Assembly (NCBI GenBank): GCA_042573625.1
Contig: JBHPCZ010000015.1
Coordinates: 1 to 45,302, forward strand
DNA length: 45,302 bases
Direction of reading: 5' to 3'
From: JBHPCZ01 sp042573625
GTDB lineage: Bacteria; Desulfobacterota; Desulfobacteria; Desulfobacterales; UBA11574
In this document: positions 8,253 to 16,475 of the stretch, piece after piece
Numbering within the stretch: the stretch's first letter is position 1
Layout: every line of letters begins with the position of its first letter
Position numbers and translations under genes: made by a program
Notes under the pieces: model-generated
The model's database searches: none
What the model was told of the DNA's origin: nothing
What the model saw: only the letters and a program-made list of their open reading frames with translations

Positions 8253-8315
8253 TTGACAATTTATCGTGGCGGATGTTATAGAGCGCCCTTGGTTTAATCG
8301 ATGTTAAATTGTCAA
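8253..8315 (+). promoter_or_regulatory. Promoter of the ATP synthase operon inside an inverted repeat
   Basis: A consensus -35 TTGACA (8253-8258), an 18-bp spacer and TATAGA (8277-8282) form a credible sigma-70 promoter about 95 bp before the first atp gene. The -35 box is part of TTGACAATTTA (8253-8263), whose exact complement TAAATTGTCAA lies at 8305-8315. The 11-bp arms therefore bracket the -10 box and start site. This could be an operator for a dimeric regulator, a hairpin in the other strand, or two opposed -35-like boxes. Confidence 0.6.
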
Positions 8316-8375
8316 TTTTAAAAAACATTTAAGCTTGAGCAAGAAAGATCAGACCTTTCCGATGGAGGAACGTCA

Positions 8376-8801
8376 ATGATAAACATTAATATTTCGCTCC
8401 TGATTCAAATCGGTAACTTCGTTTTTTTGATATTTATTCTAAATATGCTTCTATACAAGCCAATCCGGAATATTCTAAATCAGAGAAAAGAAAAAGTGAC
8501 GGAATTTGAACGGAGCATCGAGACTGCCGATATGGATGCCAAGGAGAAAGACGAGGCGTATAATACCGGCGTCAAAGAGGCCAGATCAAAAGGATTAACG
8601 GAAAAGAACGCTCTGTTACAGACAGCCGCTGACAAAGAAAAAGAGGTCATCGAAAAAATCAATAAAAAAGCCATGGCGGACCTTACAGAGGTGCGCGAAA
8701 AAATTAAAAAGGATGCAGAGACGGTTCGGGTCTCTCTGCAAAAAGATGTTGATGCGTTTGCAAATGCCATCGGTGAAAAAATTCTGGGGAGGGCTATTTA
8801 A
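8376..8801 (+). CDS. ATP synthase F0 subunit b' (stator)
   Basis: This 141-residue protein has one N-terminal membrane helix (about residues 7-27) followed by a long charged alpha-helix, the usual b/b' architecture. It begins a seven-gene ATP synthase operon and is followed by a second, longer b-type gene. In bacteria with this order the pair forms a heterodimeric peripheral stalk holding F1 against the membrane ring. The ATG at 8376 follows GGAGGAAC. Its stop overlaps the next start by one base (TAATG). Assignment as b' rather than b rests on order and the shorter length. Confidence 0.88.
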   Translation: MININISLLIQIGNFVFLIFILNMLLYKPIRNILNQRKEKVTEFERSIETADMDAKEKDEAYNTGVKEARSKGLTEKNALLQTAADKEKEVIEKINKKAMADLTEVREKIKKDAETVRVSLQKDVDAFANAIGEKILGRAI

Positions 8802-9412
8802 TGAAAAGTGCTGGTATTCGCCGAAAACGCCATTTTACTAATATAAGGACTGCCATGATATGCTTATTGGCGGTTCTTTTCTTTTTTTATGCCGGAACAG
8901 CTTTGGGCTCCTCTGAAGGGGGACAAGGAAAGGCCAAGGGATGGGTGGCCACGGATACCTATCGAGTCATGAATTTTGCTGTTTTGGCAATTGGGCTCTT
9001 TATCCTGTTACGCAAACCGCTGGCCCAGGCGCTGTCCGGACGTATCGAAGGGATAAAAAGACAGCTCAGTGATCTGGAAGAAAAGAAAAAAGCTGCAGAG
9101 AAGGAACTGGCTGAATTCAATGAAAGACTTGCTCTATTGGACCAGGAGGCGGAGAAAATCATCGAAGAGTACATCCGGCAAGGCAACGAGGCAAAGGCCA
9201 GAATACTCGAAGAGGCAGAGTCTGCCGCTGTGAAACTCGAAGAGCAGGCCAAACGAAACATTGAAAACGAGTTCAAGCAGGCCAAAGAAAGGCTGCAGCA
9301 AGATATAATGGAAAAGGCTATCGAAAAGGCTGAAGAGCTGATAAAAAGTCGAATTACATCAGCGGATCAGGATAAAATGGTTGATGAATATTTAGAGAAG
9401 GTGGTGGCATAG
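8801..9412 (+). CDS. atpF: ATP synthase F0 subunit b, with an N-terminal signal-like segment
   Basis: This 203-residue stator subunit is longer than a typical b subunit (about 156-170). It opens with a basic stretch and a hydrophobic core ending in AGTALG at residues 31-36, which looks like a cleavable signal peptide. The real membrane helix follows at about 52-70 (NFAVLAIGLFILL), then a long coiled coil rich in Glu, Lys and Ala. It forms the peripheral stalk with b' and binds the delta subunit. The start overlaps the preceding stop. Its own stop TAG shares a base with the GTG start of atpH. Confidence 0.92.
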   Translation: MKSAGIRRKRHFTNIRTAMICLLAVLFFFYAGTALGSSEGGQGKAKGWVATDTYRVMNFAVLAIGLFILLRKPLAQALSGRIEGIKRQLSDLEEKKKAAEKELAEFNERLALLDQEAEKIIEEYIRQGNEAKARILEEAESAAVKLEEQAKRNIENEFKQAKERLQQDIMEKAIEKAEELIKSRITSADQDKMVDEYLEKVVA

Positions 9413-9963
9413 TGAAGAATTTGAAGGTAGCGCGGCGTTATGCCAAGGCACTTCTGCTTATCGGCAAAGAGGACGACAAGACCGAAACCTACAGAGAAGA
9501 GCTTGATGGCTTCGCCAGTTTGATCGAAAGGGAAAAGGAACTTGAACAGGCAATAAGTAACCCGCTGTATGATGTTGCGGACCGAAAAAAGGTTTTGCTG
9601 TCGATATTGGAAAAATTGAATCTTTCGAAGGTTATGACCTCTTTTCTTGTTCTGCTGTTTGATAAAAAGCGGTTTGGATTTTTGAGCAATGTCAATGAGT
9701 TTTATCAGAAGCTGGCGGATGAATTGCAAGGTATTGCACGAGCCAATCTGGTTTCGGCAACGGAGCTATCATCCGAAACCGTTGAAAAGATTCGTACAAC
9801 CCTGTCAGAGATGACAGGTAAAGATATTATTTTGGATGTTGAACAGGATCCAGGTCTCATCGGTGGAGTTGTATCCAGAATAGGGGATCTTGTTTTGGAT
9901 GGAAGCATCAGAACTCAACTATTCAATATGAGGGAATCTTTAAAAAGGGGTGAGAGTGTATAG
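9412..9963 (+). CDS. atpH: ATP synthase F1 subunit delta
   Basis: This 183-residue protein has the normal OSCP/delta length. It has the N-terminal helical bundle beginning with 'VARRYAKALL' and the conserved C-terminal stretch DPGLIGGVVSRIGDLVLDGS. It caps the alpha3beta3 head and ties it to the b/b' stalk. The GTG start at 9412 overlaps the stop codon of atpF, so translation is probably coupled. Its TAG stop is immediately followed by the ATG of atpA. Confidence 0.95.
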   Translation: MKNLKVARRYAKALLLIGKEDDKTETYREELDGFASLIEREKELEQAISNPLYDVADRKKVLLSILEKLNLSKVMTSFLVLLFDKKRFGFLSNVNEFYQKLADELQGIARANLVSATELSSETVEKIRTTLSEMTGKDIILDVEQDPGLIGGVVSRIGDLVLDGSIRTQLFNMRESLKRGESV

Positions 9964-11481
9964 ATGGAATTAAAAGCTGAAGAAATAAGCCAGATTATTA
10001 AAGAACAGATTACGGATTACGACAAGAAGGTTGAGTTGAGTGAAACCGGAATTGTCTTGTCGGTGGGTGATGGTATTGCCAGGGTATATGGTTTAGAAAA
10101 AGTTATGACAATGGAGCTTGTTGAATTTGCGGACGGTACTCTGGGACTGGTATTAAACCTTGAAGAGGATAACGTCGGCGTGGCCATTATGGGTGAAGAC
10201 ATCCATATCAAGGAAGGCGATATTGTCAAACGAACCAAACGGATCGCTGAGGTTCCGGTTGGCGAAGCTGTTTTGGGCCGTGTTGTTGATACAACAGGCG
10301 CACCTATTGACGGCAAGGGCCCTATTGATGCAAAAGAGTTCAGAAGAATCGAGGTCGTGGCGCCCGGTGTTATTGCCAGAAAGAGTGTTCATGAACCCTG
10401 CTATACAGGTGCAAAAGCTGTTGATTCTATGACGCCTGTGGGCAGGGGACAACGTGAGCTTATCATCGGCGACCGCCAGATCGGTAAAACAGCACTTGCT
10501 GTTGACGCAATTATTGCACAGAAGAATACGGATATTTACTGTATCTATGTTGCATGCGGTCAGAAAAAATCAACAGTTGCCCAGGTTGCGGATATTCTTG
10601 AAAAGCACGGTGCGATGGAATACACGACAATAGTTTCTGCATGCGCGAGTGATCCGGCATCATTGCAGTTCCTGGCGCCTTATGCAGGATGCTCAATGGG
10701 TGAATATTTCCGTGACAATAAGCAGCATGCGCTGATTATTTATGATGATCTTTCAAAACAGGCTGCTGCCTACCGTCAGGTTTCTCTTCTTTTAAGGCGT
10801 CCGCCGGGCCGTGAAGCATATCCCGGCGATATTTTCTATAATCACTCTCGTCTGCTTGAGCGCTCCGCAAAATTGAATGATGAACTGGGTGCGGGCTCCC
10901 TTACAGCGCTTCCGATTATTGAAACCCAGGCGGGTGACGTATCAGCCTTTATTCCCACAAATGTTATTTCAATTACTGACGGCCAGATATACGTTGAGCC
11001 GGACATGTTTTTTGCGGGCATTAGACCGGCAATTAACGTTGGACTTTCGGTATCACGAGTCGGCGGTGCCGCACAAGTAAAGGCCATGAAACAGGTTGCC
11101 GGTACACTGAGGCTTGATATGGCCCAATTCCGTGAGCTTGAAGCTTTTGCCGCATTCGGAAGTGATCTTGACGCAGCTACACAGGCACAGCTTACACGAG
11201 GTTCGAGGCTTGTTGAAGTTTTGAAGCAGGGTCAGTATCAGCCGCTTACCATGGAAAAGCAGGTCACCATACTATACGCCGGCACAAAGGGCTTTCTTGA
11301 CAAATATCCGGCTGACGTGGTGACAAAGTATGAAACAGGTCTTTACCCTTTCATCGAAGACCGGTATCCGCAGATCTATTCCGAACTTAAGGAAAAGGAA
11401 GAGATCGACGACGACCTGGACAAACTGATGACAGAGGCCTTGAACGCCTATGACGAGGAATTCAAGGACACCATAAAGTAA
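9964..11481 (+). CDS. atpA: ATP synthase F1 subunit alpha
   Basis: This 505-residue alpha subunit carries the nucleotide-binding P-loop GDRQIGKT at 169-176 and the family signature PAINVGLSVSRVGGAAQ. Alpha subunits bind a non-catalytic nucleotide and alternate with beta in the F1 head. The start ATG directly follows the atpH stop and has GGGGTGAG upstream. Length and motifs are complete. A 12-bp inverted repeat begins at the stop codon and spans the gap to atpG. Confidence 0.98.
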   Translation: MELKAEEISQIIKEQITDYDKKVELSETGIVLSVGDGIARVYGLEKVMTMELVEFADGTLGLVLNLEEDNVGVAIMGEDIHIKEGDIVKRTKRIAEVPVGEAVLGRVVDTTGAPIDGKGPIDAKEFRRIEVVAPGVIARKSVHEPCYTGAKAVDSMTPVGRGQRELIIGDRQIGKTALAVDAIIAQKNTDIYCIYVACGQKKSTVAQVADILEKHGAMEYTTIVSACASDPASLQFLAPYAGCSMGEYFRDNKQHALIIYDDLSKQAAAYRQVSLLLRRPPGREAYPGDIFYNHSRLLERSAKLNDELGAGSLTALPIIETQAGDVSAFIPTNVISITDGQIYVEPDMFFAGIRPAINVGLSVSRVGGAAQVKAMKQVAGTLRLDMAQFRELEAFAAFGSDLDAATQAQLTRGSRLVEVLKQGQYQPLTMEKQVTILYAGTKGFLDKYPADVVTKYETGLYPFIEDRYPQIYSELKEKEEIDDDLDKLMTEALNAYDEEFKDTIK

Positions 11482-11540
11482 GTTATTTGTTGATGCGTTC
11501 GACCACTGGTGAGCCGCTGATAACCGATAACAAATAACTT
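11480..11540. other. Long inverted repeat in the atpA-atpG gap
   Basis: AAGTTATTTGTT at 11480-11491, including the last two bases of the atpA stop codon, is perfectly complementary to AACAAATAACTT at 11529-11540. The 37-base loop separates them. With no T-run this is not a terminator. It could protect or process the polycistronic mRNA, or tune gamma expression relative to alpha and beta. Confidence 0.55.
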
Positions 11541-11562
11541 TAAATATAAGGGTTTGAGCTGT

Positions 11563-12459
11563 ATGGCAACATTAAAGGAAGTCCAGACAAAAATTGGAAG
11601 TGTAAAGAAGACAAAGCAGATCACAAAGGCCATGAATATGGTGGCAACTTCCAGATTGCGTGGAGCCCAGCAGAACATGGACAGGTTCCGGCCGTATGCT
11701 GAGAAGTTCGAAGAAGTTCTGGGAAGCCTTGCTGAAAAAGCCGGTGAGGAAGCAAGCCCTTTGCTGGTCCCCAAAGAGGAAGTTAAAAAAGTTCATATTG
11801 TACTGTGCACGTCGGACAGGGGGCTGTGCGGAGGTTTTAATATGAACCTTATTACAAAGGCTGCAGAACTCCATAAAGAAAAAGCCGGTGAAAATATTGA
11901 AATATCTTTCACTAATTTTGGGAAAAAGGGACGTGACTGGTGCCGGAAGAACGATATGGACAGGATAAGCGAGCATCTCGGCGTTGTTGGGTCAACATTT
12001 GGATTTAATGTGGCATCAACGGCAGCCAGTAGCCTGGTTGAAGGGTTCCTTTCCGGGTCATACGATGAAGTTTATGTCGTGTATGCAGAATTTGTCAGCA
12101 TGGGGAAACAGGTTCCGGTCGCAAAACAGATTCTTCCGATTACTTCGGTTGAATCTTCAGAATCTGAAGATAAAGAAGATGCAGATGCGCCTTATCTTGC
12201 AGAGCATATCTGTGAGCCGCCGGCCGCTGAGCTTTTAGGGATTCTGCTTCCCAAGAACGTCTCTGTCCAGTTGTTCAGTGCCTTGCTTGAAACATCCACC
12301 AGTGAACATGCTGCACGTATGATGGCTATGGACAACGCAACCAACGCGTGTAGTGACATGATTGATGAGCTTACGCTCACTTATAACAAGGCAAGGCAGG
12401 CTGCTATTACTGCAGAATTAATGGATATCGTCGGTGGAGCCGAGGCGCTTAAAGGTTAA
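11563..12459 (+). CDS. atpG: ATP synthase F1 subunit gamma
   Basis: This 298-residue protein is the central rotor shaft. It has the conserved N-terminal helix 'LKEVQTKIGSVKKTKQITKA', the middle SDRGLCGGFN motif, and the C-terminal helix with MDNATNA. Gamma couples c-ring rotation to catalysis in beta. The ATG at 11563 is chosen, with AAGGG ten bases upstream, over an upstream TTG. It lies between atpA and atpD in the standard order, preceded by an inverted repeat. Confidence 0.96.
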   Translation: MATLKEVQTKIGSVKKTKQITKAMNMVATSRLRGAQQNMDRFRPYAEKFEEVLGSLAEKAGEEASPLLVPKEEVKKVHIVLCTSDRGLCGGFNMNLITKAAELHKEKAGENIEISFTNFGKKGRDWCRKNDMDRISEHLGVVGSTFGFNVASTAASSLVEGFLSGSYDEVYVVYAEFVSMGKQVPVAKQILPITSVESSESEDKEDADAPYLAEHICEPPAAELLGILLPKNVSVQLFSALLETSTSEHAARMMAMDNATNACSDMIDELTLTYNKARQAAITAELMDIVGGAEALKG

Positions 12460-12518
12460 ACCCGGCATTTAGATATATAAAAATATATACTAATATAGAT
12501 TTTATAGGAGGTCTATAG

Positions 12519-13922
12519 ATGAGTGAGAATGTTGGAAAAATAGTACAGGTTATGGGTCCTGTAGTGGATGTCGAGTTTGAACCTGGAAAGTTGCCTACAA
12601 TTTATACAGCCCTTTTAATTACAAACCCGGCTATCGACGACCAAGCCGACAACCTTGTTGTTGAAGTCGCACAGCATCTTGGAGATAACGTTGTAAGAAC
12701 AATCGCTATGGATGTTACAGACGGTCTTGTCCGCGGAATGGAAGTAAGAGACACCGGCAAGGATATTATGATGCCGGTTGGTGCGGCTTCTTTGGGAAGA
12801 GTTCTGAATGTTGTAGGAAGACCTGTTGACGGCCTTGGCCCTGTAAGCCAGGAAAAGATGATGCCTATCCACAGGTTAGCTCCGGCATTTACAGAGCAGG
12901 ACACGACTGTAAATGTTCTTGAAACAGGAATCAAGGTTATCGACCTTCTCGTACCATTTCCCCGTGGTGGTAAGATGGGACTTTTTGGTGGTGCCGGTGT
13001 TGGCAAGACCGTTATCATGATGGAAATGGTTAACAATATTGCTATGCAGCATGGCGGTATCTCCGTATTTGCCGGTGTTGGCGAGCGGACCCGTGAAGGT
13101 AACGACCTTTATCACGAGATGAAGGATTCAGGCGTTCTCCCCAAGGCAGCATTGATATACGGTCAGATGACCGAGCCTCCTGGAGCCAGAGCCCGTGTTG
13201 CTCTTTCAGCTCTTACATGTGCTGAATATTTCCGTGACGAGGAAGGCCAGGACGTTCTTATCTTTATCGATAACATTTTCCGTTTTACACAGGCCGGTGC
13301 CGAAGTATCAGCGCTTCTGGGTCGTATTCCTTCTGCTGTTGGTTATCAGCCGACGCTGGCTGTTGACCTGGGTGAACTTCAGGAACGTATTACTTCAACA
13401 GACAAGGGATCAATTACAGCGGTACAGTGTGTTTACGTACCTGCTGACGACCTCACCGACCCTGCTCCTGCTACCACATTTGCACATCTTGACGGAACTG
13501 TTGTTCTTTCAAGGAAGCTGACAGAGCTTGGCATTTATCCTTCAGTTGACCCTCTTGACTCAACTTCAAGGATTCTTGATGCTGCGTATATCGGAGAAGA
13601 GCACTACAGGGTCGCTCGAGAAGTTCAGCAGATTCTTCAGAAATACAAAGAATTGCAGGATATTATCGCAATTCTTGGTATGGACGAACTTTCAGATGAA
13701 GACAAGATTACAGTTGAGCGTGCAAGAAAGATTCAGAGATTCCTGTCACAGCCTTTCCACGTCGCTGAAGTATTTACCGGTAAACCTGGAAAATACGTAA
13801 AGATTGAAGATAATGTAAGAAGCTTCGGGGAAATTATTGACGGAAAACATGATTCTATTCCGGAACAGGCTTTCTATATGGTAGGAGGCATTGAAGAGGT
13901 TCTTGAAAACGCTAAAGCGTAA
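12519..13922 (+). CDS. atpD: ATP synthase F1 subunit beta (catalytic)
   Basis: This 467-residue catalytic subunit has Walker A GGAGVGKT at 157-164, Walker B in DVLIFIDNIFRF, and the conserved GERTREGNDLY and DDLTDPAPATTFAHLD segments. It makes ATP from ADP and phosphate as gamma rotates. The ATG at 12519 sits after a perfect AGGAGG (12506-12511), the strongest ribosome site in the operon. That fits the need for three copies per complex. Length is normal. Confidence 0.98.
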   Translation: MSENVGKIVQVMGPVVDVEFEPGKLPTIYTALLITNPAIDDQADNLVVEVAQHLGDNVVRTIAMDVTDGLVRGMEVRDTGKDIMMPVGAASLGRVLNVVGRPVDGLGPVSQEKMMPIHRLAPAFTEQDTTVNVLETGIKVIDLLVPFPRGGKMGLFGGAGVGKTVIMMEMVNNIAMQHGGISVFAGVGERTREGNDLYHEMKDSGVLPKAALIYGQMTEPPGARARVALSALTCAEYFRDEEGQDVLIFIDNIFRFTQAGAEVSALLGRIPSAVGYQPTLAVDLGELQERITSTDKGSITAVQCVYVPADDLTDPAPATTFAHLDGTVVLSRKLTELGIYPSVDPLDSTSRILDAAYIGEEHYRVAREVQQILQKYKELQDIIAILGMDELSDEDKITVERARKIQRFLSQPFHVAEVFTGKPGKYVKIEDNVRSFGEIIDGKHDSIPEQAFYMVGGIEEVLENAKA

Positions 13923-13949
13923 TGCCAATAAGTTTACAAGGAAATTAAA

Positions 13950-14363
13950 ATGGCTAAAAATATAAAACTTGAAGTCGTTACTCCGGAAAAGTCTATTGTC
14001 AGTGAAGAAGCGCAGATCGTTATGGCTCCGGGGTATGATGGCGAATTTGGTGTGCTCAGCGATCACACTCCGTTTTTAACAACATTGAATCTGGGCATAC
14101 TTAAATATAAAGATGACAAAGGCACGGAAAGGTTTGTGTTTGTCAGCGGGGGATTTGCTGAAGCACTTCCTGATAGGGTTACTGTGCTCGCAGAGTCGGC
14201 TGAGCGGAGAAAAAATATCGACATAGAACGTGCGAAGGCCGCATCTGAGCGCGCGCAGCAGCGGTTGAATTCTGAAGATAAAGAAGATATTGATTTTGCA
14301 AGAGCCCGGGCGGCTCTGGAAAGAGCTGTTCATCGAATTAGGATTGTTGAGACAAAGCATTAG
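13950..14363 (+). CDS. atpC: ATP synthase F1 subunit epsilon
   Basis: This 137-residue protein has an N-terminal beta sandwich beginning 'KLEVVTPEKSIVSEEAQIV' with the GYDGEFGVLSDHTP motif, then a two-helix C-terminal domain. Epsilon binds gamma and the c-ring and can inhibit ATP hydrolysis. It is last in the operon and is followed by a strong rho-independent terminator at 14442-14478. Confidence 0.95.
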   Translation: MAKNIKLEVVTPEKSIVSEEAQIVMAPGYDGEFGVLSDHTPFLTTLNLGILKYKDDKGTERFVFVSGGFAEALPDRVTVLAESAERRKNIDIERAKAASERAQQRLNSEDKEDIDFARARAALERAVHRIRIVETKH

Positions 14364-14441
14364 CATATTTCAAGGTATTGTTTGGTTAATTAGTTTGCAT
14401 TTAATTGCGAGGAATGCGACCTAAAACCTTCATTATTTAAC

Positions 14442-14478
14442 AAGGGCAGACTATTTTTATGGTTTGCCCTTTTTTTTA
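14442..14478 (+). terminator. Rho-independent terminator of the ATP synthase operon
   Basis: AAGGGCAGAC (14442-14451) pairs with GTTTGCCCTT (14462-14471), a 10-bp stem with one G-T pair and a 10-base loop. It runs straight into a T-tract ending at about 14477. It lies about 80 bp after atpC. Confidence 0.9.
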
Positions 14479-14494
14479 TTCTACGACTGAATTA

Positions 14495-14893
14495 TAGTGG
14501 TTGTCATAAATATTTTCCGATTGAGTTATTTGAAGGGTTGGGGAGTTTTCTCTGTTAAACGCTCCATGGATAATCTATTGTTAAATCGTGTAATCACGCC
14601 AGAGGCGGATAAAACTCGTGCATAAGGGTTCGTAAAGAAAGAACAGAGGCCTTTATTGGAAAAACAGTGGGTTAATATCATGTCGGCATGTCTTGCAGTG
14701 AAAATATCTAAGCATGTGTCTGTTCTTTCTAACGATCCCCTAATGCACTCAAACAGTACACGCTTCAAAAAAAGATCATCCATTCCGCTGGAAATAAGGT
14801 TTTATAAAAAAATACCCCGACCCCTCAGTTGTTAGGGTTCATATTGTTAGAAACAGTTTCAAAACCTTCCGTTCGCTGGTTTGACAACTGCTA
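14495..14893. repeat. 399-bp near-palindromic element with TA-bounded ends
   Basis: The ends TAGTGGTTGTCA (14495-14506) and, on the other strand, TAGCAGTTGTCA (14893-14882) match at 10 of 12 bases. Further inside, 14535-14543 (GGGTTGGGG) mirrors 14815-14823. A stretch around 14571-14592 mirrors one ending at 14783. A 30-base arm at 14618-14647 mirrors 14719-14748 with few mismatches. The centre near 14680-14691 is itself palindromic. The element fills nearly the whole gap between the atp terminator and the next gene. Open frames inside it look like by-products of the symmetry. Confidence 0.65.
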
Positions 14894-14917
14894 AAATCAA
14901 AAGAAGGATTAACGAAA

Positions 14918-15673
14918 TTGAAAGACAAAGCAGATAAAACTGCCGTCATCATTCTTGCTGCAGGCAAGGGAACACGCATGAAATCGGGTAAGGCCAAAGT
15001 ACTCCATGAGATTTTAGGCGTACCGATGTTGTTGTATGTTATAGAGGCAGCAAGAACTATTGCCGGCAATAATGTTATTGTTGTCATTGGACATCAGTCT
15101 GAAAAAGTTCGGGAAATTGTTCCCGAAAAACATGAGTTGATTTTTGCATTACAGGAAAGACAACGCGGAACAGGAGATGCTGTATTGAGTGCACTCCCCC
15201 ATATCCCTGATCCTGTCGAGCACGTGGTGATTTTGTGCGGTGATGTGCCGCTGCTGACTTCCGACACGATCATGCGTCTTGTCGAAGACCATGCCCAAGC
15301 CGGCCGTGATTTGTCCTTATTGGCGGTTGATGTCGATAATCCTCAGGGTTACGGGAGGGTTATATTCGATGAAAACCGCATTGTATCGCAAATCATTGAA
15401 GAGGCTGACGCAACAGAAAATCAAAAAGAGATAAAAACGATTAACAGCGGGGTCTATTGCATTAACAAAGATTTTTTAAAATATGGATTGCCGAGATTAA
15501 AACCAGATAATGTACAAGGTGAACTTTATCTGACAGATATCGTTGAAATAGGGTATACGGATAAAAAGATTGTCGGCGTAATGATTTGCGCCGATGCCAG
15601 AGAAGTGATGGGTGTAAACACCCGTCAGGATCTGGCGTTGGTTGAATCCATTATGCAAAATCGGTTTAGGTAA
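14918..15673 (+). CDS. UDP-N-acetylglucosamine pyrophosphorylase-type nucleotidyltransferase (GlmU N-terminal domain only)
   Basis: This 251-residue protein corresponds to the uridylyltransferase half of GlmU. It has the signature LAAGKGTRMKS at about residues 13-23, then QERQRGTGDAVLSAL, LCGDVPLL and the NPQGYGRV segment. It should convert UTP plus GlcNAc-1-phosphate to UDP-GlcNAc for peptidoglycan and lipopolysaccharide. The left-handed beta-helix acetyltransferase half of GlmU (about 200 residues) is absent and no frame continues it. Acetylation must therefore be done by another protein, or the true substrate may differ. The start is TTG 14918 with AGAAGGA upstream. The gene stands alone downstream of a palindromic element. 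Confidence 0.85.
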   Translation: MKDKADKTAVIILAAGKGTRMKSGKAKVLHEILGVPMLLYVIEAARTIAGNNVIVVIGHQSEKVREIVPEKHELIFALQERQRGTGDAVLSALPHIPDPVEHVVILCGDVPLLTSDTIMRLVEDHAQAGRDLSLLAVDVDNPQGYGRVIFDENRIVSQIIEEADATENQKEIKTINSGVYCINKDFLKYGLPRLKPDNVQGELYLTDIVEIGYTDKKIVGVMICADAREVMGVNTRQDLALVESIMQNRFR

Positions 15674-15733
15674 TAAATCTTGACTTTAATTTATTTGTCG
15701 GATTATACTATTTAAAAATTGTGAGGTGAAATA

Positions 15734-15973
15734 TTGGATAACGAATTAATATTACGACAATTTGAAGAGATTGAACAAAAGGTTGAAAAATTAATTAGTG
15801 CTCGTAAATCTATTGAGGCGACCAATTTAGAACTTAGAAATAAAATCGATAAGATAGAAGGGGAACTTCAAGGTAAGGTTGAGGCGGAAAAGAGTTATGC
15901 AGAGGAAAGAGATTTAATCCGGTCAAAAGTTGATAGTCTGCTGGCCAGACTAGAGGAACTTGCAGAAGCATAG
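15734..15973 (+). CDS. zapB: Small coiled-coil protein, ZapB-like
   Basis: This 79-residue, highly charged, almost entirely helical protein has heptad spacing (FEEIEQKVEKL...LELRNKIDKIEGEL), as expected of a ZapB-type coiled coil. In E. coli ZapB bridges ZapA at the division ring to the chromosome terminus. The name rests on size, coiled-coil character and position immediately before zapA, because ZapB sequences are poorly conserved. The start is TTG 15734 after GAGGTG. The zapA start follows 48 bp downstream. Confidence 0.7.
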   Translation: MDNELILRQFEEIEQKVEKLISARKSIEATNLELRNKIDKIEGELQGKVEAEKSYAEERDLIRSKVDSLLARLEELAEA

Positions 15974-16020
15974 ATATGGTCGGCGAGGCATGGATTCAGG
16001 AAAGGTAGAATACGTATTCA

Positions 16021-16314
16021 TTGGAACAACTTGTAAAAATAGAACTTTTTGGGCAGCAATACACCTTTAAAGCCGAAGAGGAGGTTTCTCGGGCAAAGGA
16101 GGTTGCTGATTTGCTGGCAGCGGAAGTATCCAGAATTGAAAGTCAACAATCGAGCAGCTCATCAAGTGCTAACAAGCTCACCGTTTTGATTATCGCAGCG
16201 CTGAATATCGCGAATGAAAATATTAAGCTGAAAAGGAATTATTCAAATTTTTTGCAAAATATTTCTAACCGATCAATCGGCCTGATTCGTGTATTGGATG
16301 AAAATGTCCAGTGA
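16021..16314 (+). CDS. zapA: Cell division protein ZapA
   Basis: This 97-residue protein has the N-terminal beta-hairpin 'VKIELFGQQYTFKAEEE', followed by 'A..VA.LLA.E...' and the C-terminal helix with 'AALNIANE' typical of ZapA. ZapA binds FtsZ and bundles its protofilaments at mid-cell. A Ser-rich loop separates the parts at about residues 43-50. It uses a TTG start at 16021. The 6S RNA gene follows, as in many proteobacteria, where zapA and ssrS are neighbours. Confidence 0.88.
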   Translation: MEQLVKIELFGQQYTFKAEEEVSRAKEVADLLAAEVSRIESQQSSSSSSANKLTVLIIAALNIANENIKLKRNYSNFLQNISNRSIGLIRVLDENVQ

Positions 16315-16440
16315 ATGAAAAAGCGATTTGCAAGTTGAAACCAAATATATATCATAATTTTTATCAGCCATTGCCTGCCATATGCCTTTCCGGCGTAGAA
16401 CTGAAAAATGATGCCTTCTGTTATCCATACAGGATGAAAT

Positions 16441-16469
16441 CTGGCATGAATGCTGCCTGAATTTATTAT
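16441..16469 (+). promoter_or_regulatory. Putative promoter of 6S RNA
   Basis: CTGGCA (16441-16446), a 17-bp spacer, and TATTAT (16464-16469) place a start site near 16476, right at the 5' end expected from the folded 6S RNA. The match to sigma-70 boxes is moderate, but the position is independent support. Confidence 0.5.
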
Positions 16470-16475
16470 GTGTTT

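Noticed and set aside
14526..14783. 85-codon minus-strand frame in the atp-glmU gap
   Set aside because: It lies entirely within the near-palindromic element. I treat it as a by-product, although the similarity between the arms' starts is noted as a finding.
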